Shown: in pieces, positions 38,501 to 50,500 of the stretch
Layout: each line of letters starts with the position of its first letter
Position numbering within the stretch: the first letter of the stretch is position 1
The notes under the pieces: model-generated
What the model saw: only the letters and a program-made list of their open reading frames with translations
Told to the model about the DNA's origin: nothing
Database searches by the model: none
Program-made: the position numbers and the translations under genes
DNA from: Reticulitermes speratus
Lineage: Eukaryota > Arthropoda > Insecta > Blattodea > Rhinotermitidae
DNA length: 64,000 bases
Assembly: GCA_021186555.1 (NCBI GenBank)
Contig: JAJKFL010000001.1
Span: forward strand, 57,816,031-57,880,030
Reading direction: 5' to 3'

Positions 38501-41500
38501 TGGCAGCATAGCGTTCTACCTCTTCACGGAATCCTTCTGCTTCAGTTCGATGCCTGTCTACCTCGGCCATGTTCTTACGTAGTTCCACCTGCACCTTGTC
38601 ATACTTATCATACATTTTCTCAAGTTCCACTTGTAAGCGTCCTATCTCTTCTTGATTCTTTTCATTGCTGGCCTGAGCCTTTGCACACTGTGCATGGGCA
38701 CGCTCCAGCTCAAATGTGAGGCGCTCATTGTCAGCCTGGAACTTCTCACGCTCACTCTGGAGGCGGCGCATTTCAATTTGTGATTTCTCATAGCGCTCAC
38801 GAACCATGTCTAGGTCCACAGTGATGCGATCTATTTCCTCCTTGGACTTTTCCTCATTCTCCTTGGTGCGACCCAGCTGAAGTGCAGCACGGTCATATGC
38901 CTCCTGAATGCGCTGTAAGTCGTCCTGCAATTTGCGTTGATCTTCTCGAGACTTTGTTGCCAGCAGTTGTGCCTTCTCTGCCTCCATCTCCAGCCGGTCT
39001 TTCTCAGTCTCAGCAGCTTCCAGCTTATTTTGCAAACGGTAAATCTCGCCTTGAGATCTACAACATAACAGTGGCACAAGATTTGAAGCAAATCAAATAT
39101 GAATAGCTAATTTACTCATAGTAAAAAGGTGTGAAGACTGAGTCAGTGACAGTCAAAAATTCACATGTACAACAATTTTGAACTGCATGTTTGTGACAAA
39201 CTTGTTTGTCTTGTCATAAATTTAGAGATATAGTAAAATATTACTGTGTACATGTTGGACTCTTTTAAAAGTGAAAATAATATTCTTGTCCATAAGTTAA
39301 CCAAAACAAACACAAGAGAAGTTTTGTGCACTGCTGAAAGGTGTTCAGGGGATGAGCAATGCAGCAACTTACTGACTTCACACACTTCAAAAGAGAACAA
39401 CTTACTAAATTTAATAGGGCAGCTTACTTCAGTGTTTAATTTTTAGCACTATTTTCAACACAATAAACATTCTCATGCTACACGTGAACAACAAGGCACA
39501 ACACCCTTTCTGCAGTACATGAAAACAGAGGAAAATCCGAACAATTGCACGCAATTTTCCCTTCAGATTCTACGATACTATCAATGGTGACATGTTGAGA
39601 GAAATTTAGATGTTACTGGTATTTATAGTTATTAAGTTAAGTCTGATTTACATAGGTATGCACCTGCACAATGCCACATTGTTGCAGATTAGCATTACTT
39701 CATTTACATTACACAATACTTTTTTAAAATATGTTAATCTTTAGTCCTTCTTACTATGCTCTCTCACTTACATGTATCCCTCAAGACTAACTATATTTAT
39801 ACAATTCTGAATTCTCATTCATGCGAACTCCACATTTCCTACTAGACTCTTCTTCAATAGTAAACACTCCTTCCACCTCCTTGTTTCCACACACTTAACA
39901 ATGTGTGCACCACATTTCCCCTTGTCAGATATAACCAGTGTCTGTCCTTCTCTACTCTTCTTCTATTTCCCCTCATGTTCCATACTCACAGTTACTACCT
40001 TTTCTCTCTTTCTTTCCACAACGTCTTGTACCTCCTGGCCCCATGTATGCTTCACATCCCATCAGAACACCAAAGATATCTTTGTCTAGTACCATGAACA
40101 TCCCCCCCCCAATATCACTGCACCTTCTTCAGAATACCGTTTATATCCTATTAACATTCTCCACCCACCCCTTCCAAAAAAATGTTAACCCTATTTTTCA
40201 AATTCCTCCTTCACCTCCCTGTCCAGCTGTCCAGCCTCATATTATTCTGCCTATCATAATTTTTCTTAACTATGTCCTGATTTTCGACATTAAAAATTCT
40301 CTGCCAGAATTTCACAGTCATCACCATTGTCCTTCCTCTTCTACCACCTCTTCCAACTCTGTGCTATATTAAACTGCCTATGAGGGTATTCTATTTTGTT
40401 TAAGTTCTGGTGAATATGAAACATCAGATTTTGTAACTCAAATGAGAGAAGTGACCCAAATGTGTGGCTTGGGCCCATTTAAAGTGTCCATAGATGACAT
40501 TACAGGCTGTGTAAGTAAAAAGAATTTGCTTGAAGCAGTAATAAGAATACAGTAATATTCAGATGATGGTACATCACATTTGGAATCATTCACTTCTTGA
40601 ACTTTCTCCAGCAACCATGTTTAAAATAAACTTAAAACAACACATTCAGGTAAAACAGTGAGTGAAACACCTACACAGTTGTGTCCGATAGTAAAGAACC
40701 TGTCACTCAAATATACAGCTAATAATTTTGTTTTACACGAGCATGACAGAAAAATGTCCAAACACTGAATGATTCCAATGGTAGGAGGTTTTACCATTAT
40801 AGATTTTCTGCACCTGAAGAACGTAGCAGTGGCATGTTTTACTGTGACTGGCCTGAACAGAGCTATACATCAGGCAGACAGATGTCAGTAAGTCATTATG
40901 AAGTCATGTGTGAAAAATAGCAAACATGTACCTCAAATATAAAATACAGTAACAGACCTAAAAGCATTGGAACCATAACAATCAAGAACAAACTTTTGTG
41001 AGTGTTTGTGTTCAGTGATGATGGAAAAAGTCCTGTTATATATTAGTGATGTTTCAAAAGTGAGGGTGTTGAATAGTGTGCTGAGGAAGATATTTGTTTT
41101 GTATTGTTATTTTATGTATATTTATATGTCCATTTGTATGTGTGTACTAGTGTAAGGACTACTGCCACGGGTGAAAACATTTGTATTGTGTGTACTAGTG
41201 TAAGGACTACTGCCACGGTGAAAACATTGTATTGTGTGTACTAGTGTAAGGACTACTGCCACCGGGTGAAACATTTGTATTGTGTGTACTAGTGTAAGGA
41301 TACTGCCACTGGGTGAAAACATTTGTATTGTGTGTACTAGTGTAAGGACTACTGCCACCGGTGAAAACATTTGTATTGTGTGTACTAGTGTAGGACTACT
41401 GCCACGGGTGAAAACATTTGTATTGTGTGTACTAGTGTAAGGACTACTGCCACGGTGAAAACATTTGTATTGTGTGTACTAGTGTAAGGACTACTGCCAC

Positions 41501-44500
41501 CGGGTGAAAACATTTGTATTGTGTGTACTAGTGTAAGGACTACTGCCACCGGTGAAAACATTTGTATTGTGTGTGTACTAGTGTAAGGACTACTGCCACT
41601 GGTGAAACATTGTATTGTGTGTACTAGTGTAAGGACTACTGCCACCGGGTGTAAAACCAATTGCAGTAAATAATAATAATAATAATAATAATAATATAAT
41701 CATTTGGGCCTAAGATGCATGAGGTAACAGGGGAGTGGAGAAGACTACACAATGAGGAGCCTTATGATCTGCAGTTGTCACCATATATTGTTTGGATAAA
41801 ACAAGAATGATATGGGTGAGTCATGTGACATGTATGGAGGAGGCGAGAGGTACATACAGGGTGTTGGTGACTACGCCTTAAGGTGAGAGACAACTTGGAA
41901 GACCTAGGCATAAATGGATATTTAAATGAATCTTCAAGAACTCGGGTGGGGAGGATCATGGATTAGATTGTGTTTTTGCCTTCCATAAAATACAAGCAAT
42001 TTGTAGACTACGTGAAGAAGTAATAGCTTCTCAAGCAGGACTCTGCTCCATAGAGTTAGTTAGTTACTAGTTATTCAAATTATATGAAGGTTATAACGTT
42101 TGTTTACTGATATCAGTAACATTTCTTTTACCTGTCAAATTTTTCAAGGATTCTTTCAAATTCCTTATTTGCTGCATCCTTATCTTCTGTTGCTTTCTGT
42201 GTTGTAAGTTGAGCTTTCTCCACCTTATCTTTCAGTATTTCAACTTCAGTCAAGGCATCATCTCGTTCCATCTGAAAAATAATCCAGATATTTTAACATT
42301 TGTTAAATCAATGACCAGCAGTTCTGTCTTCCTCACTTTATATGTATTCACAACACAAGGAAGGATGAGAACAAAGGGAACCCACTTCACTTATCAGCAC
42401 ACCTGAGCAAACTTTGAGCACCATTATGTAAATTAAACTGCTCATTGAAGTTAAAAATGTACAGACATAAACAATGAAATACACTTTGTAAATTACAGAA
42501 ATAATACTGAGAAAAATAAGTGAATAAAATGATATAAATGTCTTTTTTAAACATGCCGTTCATTGGTTTTTATCTGAAAGATGAATGAAATTCTAAACAT
42601 TAATAATGAACTCCATGTTTCAAAAGACATTCATTTCATTTTATTCACTTATTTTTCATAGTATTATCTCTGTAATTTATCACTCACTTAGTTTGACACA
42701 TCTGGGACGTGGCATGTGCTAAGAGTTACCGAAGTTTCTGGGCTTCCTGCTACAAAAACGCTGGTGAATATTGTATCCCAGAAGACTTAAAACTTTGTTC
42801 ATTATCATACTCACAAGAGCCTGACACTGGATCATATACTGAGACAGCTGGATACAGTTTATATTGCCACACTCTGTTTATCTAAGATGTTTTAATTCTA
42901 TCCTCCCATCTATGCCTATGTCTCCCAAGTGTTCTCTTCCCTTTAGGTTAACCAGCTAAAATTTGATATATATTTCTTGTCTGTACCAAGCGTATTACAC
43001 ATCTCATGCACATTACACCTTTGCTGATTTCACACTGGTTTTCTGATATAAAAAAAGATTTCAGTAAAGGGAAAAGTTCAAGCATCCTTTCTAAGGCTAA
43101 AAGCAATGACAACCACCACACAGTAGCAAAACCTAATATTTGTTTATACTTGTCTGACGAAATTGCAAAAATCTTTTTAAGCATTCCACACCAACCATGT
43201 ATGTGTAGAAATATCCAAATATTTTCACAACAATTACTTCGATATCAATGGGCATGGTATCAAAAGCTGCCTTAGTGCAGTTATGTACAATGTGTGCATT
43301 GCAACAAAAACAAATTATGTTCCTGTTTAGTTGAGACTTAGTTCTAGTAATTACATTTTCTTTACCGCTTTGTTGCAAACCTCCAAAGTTTGTATTTGTG
43401 TTATCTGACTATCTTTGTATCTAATTCATAATTAGCAACTGCTTTCATCATTTGTACAGCTATTATGTTAATAATAGCCTCTCCTGAGATTTCAACAAAA
43501 GTAAGGATCTCATTATTTATCAGGATGTCAAAGCTGTATCCCTGAAAATAACTTACAACAATATGTAGTAACTTCACATGTTCATGATTATAATTATTCC
43601 AAGATAATGTAACGAATTCAACAGATTTCAAATCATTTTTCAATTCTTAAAGGGACCAAGAATACAAAACATTTGTAACAACTGATTTGAACTTTGTTCT
43701 TGTACCGTAAGATTTTTTTGTTTGCAAATTTCTTCTGAAGAGATGCTGTGCAATCCATACTACGAAAATTGGTTATGCCAAATGGTATGGCAGGCATATC
43801 TTCATCAATTCATATTCGGCTTATGATGGCTCAAGTTTACGCTAATAGTTAACAATATGTCCCCATTAAGATTTAGCAGCCAACACATTCTTGTGCTTCT
43901 GTGCTTGCATATGGTCTGTTGTTGAAGTTTTCCCACCACTGGCTATTGAAAATGTTGAATTACACATGGCACATTGTGCTACAGTCTTTTCATTATTAAC
44001 TAAGTGTATAAATGGAAATTCCAGTTCCAATGATTCGTTGAAAGTGACTACTTTTTTGAACATAACATTACACATACTACATGATCAACTTCCATCGATT
44101 AAACAGAACACACTTACTTTCACCAATGTGAGATTTGAGTTTCTCTTGGTGGTGACAATGGGATGTGACGCTGCGTAATCTAGTACATATGTACTGACGT
44201 TTCAGAGGAACCTGCCATCTCCAACCTCAAACTACTCTGAGTGTAAACGGCACCATATCCCAAAAGACAGTCATTTTCAATGGATAATAATGATTATAAC
44301 CCATCAAATAAGACAATCTGACATTTTTTAAACAAATAAAAAGGAGAACATTCAGTAATTGAAAAGTAAACATGTTCCTTTAGCCAAATAAATGATTCAG
44401 TTATTTCAGACAATATTATTGAACGTTGCCTAATCATTTGAGGGATTTGATGTCATGACTATGAGAATCAAAATTACTGCCTTTCAGGACTTGATGCTGT

Positions 44501-47500
44501 GTAATAGACCCTGAAGATGAAGGCAGGGATGATCTCTATAGAGTGTCACACTTCAGAGGACCACCCAAAAAAAGAATTAGCAGAGGGGGATATGACACAT
44601 GGAAGACATATTAAGAGTTCAAAGTGGGTTATTTGTAGAGGTGGGACGAATCCTAAATTTGCTCGAATCCGAATCCGAATCCTAAAAGGTTCTCGAATCC
44701 GTCGAATCCCTCGAATCTCTCGAATCCTTCATATAAGAATAATAATAAGAAAAAACTAAAGGGAAAAAGACTTAGTTCTATACCATTTAGTATTTATTTT
44801 AAAATTAAAAGTTTTTATTTGAAGCAAAATTTAAAATCTGTGTTTAATGAAAAAACACATTTAAGAATACAGTTTTCAAAAATATACCTATATTATTCAT
44901 TAAGAAGATACAAATAAATGAAATAATAATAAATATTAATTATATTAATAATAATAATACAAATAATATTTGAGTAACAGGTCACATTTTTGACATTTGT
45001 GTAGAGGGAGGGGATTATTTCAAGAGTTAATATATCGTAGATAAACAGTAAACGCTAAACATGGAATACTAAATTCTTTCCAGAAAATGAAGAAAAATAA
45101 AAAACATGTTTATTTTAAGAGTTAATAAAAATTAAAAACACTAAACACTGAACTCTTTCAGGGCAATCTAAAAGAATCAGAAACCTTTAATAGAGATTTT
45201 TATTTAAGAACACTAGCATTCGAACTCGCTCTGGGTCTAGCCTACTTCGTTTTTTATCAGCTATGATACCTGCTGTACTGAATAGTCTTTCTGATAGTAC
45301 TGTCGATGGTGGTGTAATTAAAAACTTTTTAGAGAGTTTCTTTAAATTTTGATATTTTTTGTTGTCCTTTCAGTATTTAAAGATGTCCGCAGATGGTGGA
45401 AGCAGTGTTTCTGCTAAGTAAGCATTTATTTCTTCTTCAGGAGACAAACTATAACTTTGCTCAGTGCTGGTAGATGGTATCATCAATTGAGAATAGTAAC
45501 TCCACATGCTATGAACTCCTTGTTGTTCAGTTGGCGATTTTTGAATGGTATCTCTTTGACTTTGTTCTGATGACTGCAGATCAGTGTCATCTGCTTGCAA
45601 AATACTAATATCAGAAATTTCCATGGTCAGTGTTGATTTAGCTTGCTCAAGGTTTTCTTTGCTCAAAAATACACTTCCTTTGAATCGGGGATCCAGTATA
45701 GTACCAAGAGCATACAATTTTTCTGTTTAAACAGACTGATAGCGCCTTTTTAGAGATGTAAGCAAGCCATTTCGAAAACGCTGTATGGAACCTAAAGTTG
45801 ATTTGAAGTTTTGTAGAGCATTAATGGTGCTATTCACTAAAGGAATTATTTCTGAGATTGTTACTTGACTGGAACTGGCCACAAATGTAGCTCTATCGAA
45901 CACATCTAGGATTCGTATCACTTCTTCTATAGTTGTCCACTGTCGAGCACTAAGATTTACCTGAAAATTTAAGTCTAAAGCAGATAATAAAACAGCTTGC
46001 TTTTGTTCCATGAGACGAGTGAGCAAGTGAAGCTGAGAATTCCATCTTGTCGGTTCGTCTTGTATCAAACGATGAGGTTTAAGACTTAATTTAGCTTGAA
46101 AAGCTCGTAAGACTTTCATGGCTTTAGAAGAGTGCTTGAAATATCCCACAATACTCCGGCAGGCTGACATTATTTCCTTAATTTCACTGTTGTTAAGTAG
46201 ACCATCTTTGATAACTAATTGAAAATATGAGCCAGGCATGGCAAGTGGTCAAAGGTACTGCGTTCTAAAGCTGCAACCATATTCGGACCATTATCTCTCA
46301 TGAAACACACAACTTTTTCTAAGAGATTCCATTCTTTCATAGTGTCGGTTATGAAAGTTTCTATTGAAGATGCTGTATGTGAAACTTCTGCAAAGGGAAT
46401 GCATTCTAAACACAAGTGATGATACTCAAAGTTTTCATCTACGAAGTGAACTGTCAAACTGAGGTAATCGTCAGAAGATGTTGATGTTCACATGTCTGTT
46501 GTGACTCCAATAAACTCGGTTTTTTCTAAAAGTTTCTCAACTTTTATTTTTTCTTCTTCATACATCTCTGGAATTACCTTATGGGCAAAATGTTTTCTGC
46601 TTGGGATAATATATCTTGGCTCAAGGTGATTTATCAACTTTTTAAAACCTTTATCTTCCACTATGGACAATGGTTGGTTATCTTTGCAGATCATTTCGGC
46701 GAGCAATCTGGTAATTGTTTTAGCTCTTTTGTTCCAGGCTTAAAATGTTGCATTTTATCAACAAATTCTTTCAGAGTCGGTTGGTTAGACGATACTGCTT
46801 TGCGTTTTATTGGGGGTGTTTTGAAAGGGCTTTGTTCTCCATAGAAGAAGCTGCTGAACGTGGTGTAGAAGTTGAACTAACTGATGGAGGACTCCCAACA
46901 ACAGCTGGATCATCTGGGTCATTATTGTCTTTGAATGGAGAGTCAACTCTGACAGACAAAGAGCTTAAGGTTGAAGCTGGAGTCAGTAATGGGGATGGTG
47001 AACTTCTACCTTTCAGTTCTTGTAATTTGGATAAATGTTTGCCTTTCAAATGTTTCCACATTGCTGAAGTAGTATGTGACCCTTTTCCTCTGGATATTTT
47101 TGCAGAACACAGATTGCAATTCGTATAATTTTCATTATCCGAAATGTGGAAATAGTTCCAGATATCAGAAGGTGCCATCTCATGGGTTGTAGGTTATAGG
47201 TGACATTGGTTGTAGGTTATAGGAAATAAGAGGTTATGCCAGAGGCACAAGATAAATCGCTCCCAAGTAAGCGTAAATGCTGTGGTTAGCGATGGAAACC
47301 ACGTAGGAATAATCAAAAAAGCGTGAGAAACGCTAAGAGTGAGACAAAAATACAGTCCGGATAACGCCGAGCGTAGACTGATAGCGTGTACAAGTGAGAC
47401 GCTACGGACAGTTGAGTAGAACTAGAAAAGCTGAGCTATAGATTGAGTAGCACTAAGTAGTTTAAGTTCCTCAAGATTCCGCTAGGTGGCAGAATTTCGC

Positions 47501-50500
47501 TAGGTTAGGATTCGAAAGATTCGAAAGACGAAAAAAGCGCAAAGATTCGCGTTTTCGAATCTCGAATATTATTCAAGATTCGCGAGATTCGAATATCCCA
47601 TCCCTAGTTCCTCAAGATTCCGCTAGGTGGCAGAATTTCGCTAGGTTAGGATTCGAAAGACGAAAAAAGCGCAAAGATTCGAGTTTTCGAATCTCGAATA
47701 TTATTCAAGATTCGCGGGATTCGAGGATTCGAATATCCCATCCCTAGTTATTTGCTTTGCCTTCTGCACCTGGCTTACTTATTATAGAAAACCTGTCAGT
47801 ATATATCTAGTCTAGAAACTATTGTGGGTGCCAAATCTTGTTACCTGAAGTTTCTGGTGCAGTTGATGAGCCTTATCCCACCTCTCCTTTATCAAATCAT
47901 ACTCAGTTTCCATATTCTCACGTTCTCTTTGAGCCTTTGTTACTTGACTTTGCTGTAACTCTAAGCGTTCTTGCAGTTTTTCACACTCTTCCTGGAATCC
48001 ATCTCTCTCCTTCTGTAGACGTGCCATCACGAGCTAAAGAAAACATTACATTCAGTTCTGAACCACAAAACTTGTAGAAAAACGTACTGGCCATGAAGTG
48101 TGCATTTCATTGTACATTTATTCATCTGATATATACAGAAACATATAAGTTCAGAATGTTTGCAGAAATTTTTTAGGTCTTCCTAAAAAGACTCCGTTAT
48201 TTTTGTCCAATTTTAGTAAAAACTGGAATGGGTTGACAAATTTTAGTTGAACCCCAGTGTCAGATTTCATGAAAATCTCTTCAGCCTACCTTGAGTTATT
48301 TCATGCACACAAATGTGACATTAATGGTGCTCCGCAGGGATGGGACTAGAGCCCTATTACATTTTTATATGAGGCATTAGACATATGGTTTCATTTTGGA
48401 TGACTTACAATATAACACAAATTGTCCATATAGTTATGATATAATACACATGTTTATTTGCTTTACAGTAAATATTATTATATGATATATTATGTCACGG
48501 ACTTTTCATATTGCAAATATCACTGTGAACTTGTACTCAGTGCACTTATTAATGAATTACACTTAACTGCATTCTAAATGTACACATCAAAACAAAACGG
48601 ACATAATATCACCAATTTTAATATAACGTATATTCAGCTTAATGAAACTAATATTCCACCAAAGTTAAACGTACTATACAGACAATTCTGTTAACATTAA
48701 ACATACTATACAGACAGTTCTGTTTCTTCTGTTACTTAAGGACCAGTGAAAAAACTCTGTAGGCCAATTCCAGCAGGTCAAGAAGCACAACCTTTGAGGA
48801 TCAACTCATTTTGAATACAGAGTAAGTTTCCAGACTTATAAACTGTATCAATACAACATTCATAATGAGATATGAATTATTTAAATTCTTATGAAACATA
48901 CCTACTAAAACACATTTGCACAGAGATATTTGTCATGGCAAGTGTAACCATGGCTAGAATGAGATTTTATCAGAGGGAATTTGTCAGAGTGTGAGAGACA
49001 AAATAATGTAGTGTCATACATACAAAATTATAAGCTTCAGGTGACCAGACATTTTTAACTCACAGCAGTTGTATGAGTACACCCTGAATGTAATGTATGT
49101 ATTAATCACTCTGTATTGTCTAGTGATTCTGATCACACTGATGGTGATAAGGTCAATTTATACATTTATTTAACAAAATGACATTTCTCAAATCCATCAA
49201 CTCACCTGTGCTTTCTCATATTTGTCCCTCATCCTGTCAGCATCTAGTTGAACAGTTTCCCGTTCCTTTTGAAGGCGTGTTGCCTGGCCCAGTGCTTTAT
49301 CCAGCTGTGACTGAACGTTTTCAAAGTCATAATTCTGCTTCTCCTTTTCCATTTGTAACTGCAAGAAACATGTTGAAACTTTGAAACAGGGCCAAACTAT
49401 TCTAGTTCTATCAAGGCTACAGTCATGCAATGCTAGGTATGTACAGTCAGGGTATGTGTGTGGGACTCACCCTCCTGACTTCAGCCTGTGACTTGTCGAA
49501 GCGCTCCTGCAACTTATCCAATTCGCTTTGTGCTTTGTCCAGCGAGCCCTGGAGTTTGTCCTGCTGCAGTTGTGCCTTGCCCAGAGTGGCCTGACTTCTC
49601 TCCAATTCCTCCCTCACCTTGTCAAGCTCTGCTGCAATCTTCTCTCGCTCTGCATGCAAGCGAGTCACTGCAGATTGGGCTCTGTCGTATTCATCACGCA
49701 AGCTCTCACGCTCTGTCTGAGCATTTTCGAGGCGCGCCTTCAGGCGGTACACTTCCCCCTGTGACTTCTCCACCTTCTCCTGTAGGCTTGCAGCTTCTGC
49801 ACGGGCTCGTTCATTGTCAGCTTGTGTAACCCTGAGCTCCGCCTGGGCCCGCCGCAATTCTGCCGATGACTTCTCGGCGCGTTCCTGGATACGATCCAGT
49901 TCCTGAGATGTGTTTAGCGTGCTTCGTCCGAATGTGGTCTGAGAGCGCTCGAGGTCATGCCGGAGGCGTTCATTCTCGAGTTCAAGGCGTGCCAGCCGCT
50001 GCTTGGCAGCCTCCCAGTCTGCCCCACTCCTGCCCACCTCGCTGGCTGCCTTGTCTAGCTCGGCTTTTGACTTGCCGAGCTCTGATTGTGAACTTTCCAG
50101 CTTGGCCTCCAGTCGGTCCTTCTCAACTTGGGCTCTCTCAAGCCGTGCTCCCAGTTTCTCCACTTCACTCTCCAGTGCGTGGAGCTTCATCTTATACTCT
50201 GCGATCTCTCGTTCATGCAGCTCCCTTTCCTCTTGTTTCTCCTGCTCTGCCCTGTCCCGCTGTTCTCGCAGCTGGTTCATCTGCTTCTCCTTGTCACCTA
50301 TTGCTTCTTCGAGGCTGGAAAGTGCCCCTTCAGAGGAGCAGTGGTGTGCCTGCATGGCAGTCAGGCGTGCGCGTGCCATGTCCACCTGGTTGTCCTTCTC
50401 CTTGAGAAGGTCCTCCAGGTTCTCGATCTGCAAAGTGGTCAACAGGTGCCGTGTCTTGGCTCACTACAGGACCCAGGGTCTCCACAAATTGTAAAGAAGC

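Larger units (their letters stand above)
39058..42131 (-). other. brp: brp intron between exons 6 and 7
   Basis: 3.1 kb. It holds a CT-rich tract (39835-40350), a large minisatellite (41140-41656), an AAT run and a LINE 3' end (41700-42062). Confidence 0.85.
44636..47746 (-). mobile_element. hAT transposon with BED-finger transposase, non-functional, about 3.1 kb
   Basis: The ends are TAGAGGTGGGAC (left) and TAGGGATGGGAT (right, inverted), and an exact 8-bp GTTATTTG duplication flanks them, the hAT hallmark. Many TCGAATC or GATTCGA subterminal repeats crowd both ends and point inward. The right 140 bases are tandemly duplicated (47466-47606 and 47607-47746). The transposase is on the same strand as brp. 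It is defective (see its own entry), but the exact duplication suggests it arrived much later than its neighbour at 42948-44075. Confidence 0.95.
42272..47844 (-). other. brp: brp intron between exons 5 and 6, transposon cluster
   Basis: 5.6 kb. It holds two unrelated hAT elements (42948-44075 and 44636-47746), a small inverted-repeat element (42488-42681) and foldback pieces at 42740-42795, 44150-44280 and 44460-44560. Over two thirds of the intron is repeat-derived. Confidence 0.88.

Noticed and set aside
36870-38719. Several plus-strand open frames opposite the giant brp exon
   Set aside because: They are antisense shadows caused by the regular glutamate/lysine codon pattern of the coiled coil.
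39903-40372. Three overlapping Ser/Pro/Leu-rich plus-strand frames
   Set aside because: Explained by the CT-rich tract, which lacks stop codons in several frames.
41122-41660. Repeating 16-residue minus-strand frame
   Set aside because: A product of the 48-49-base minisatellite; the frame breaks wherever the unit is 49 bases.
48330-48370. Short stretch reading GAPQG then a stop and SP, like the reverse-transcriptase motif GxPQGSxLxP
   Set aside because: Only a few residues match and nothing upstream or downstream supports a LINE there.
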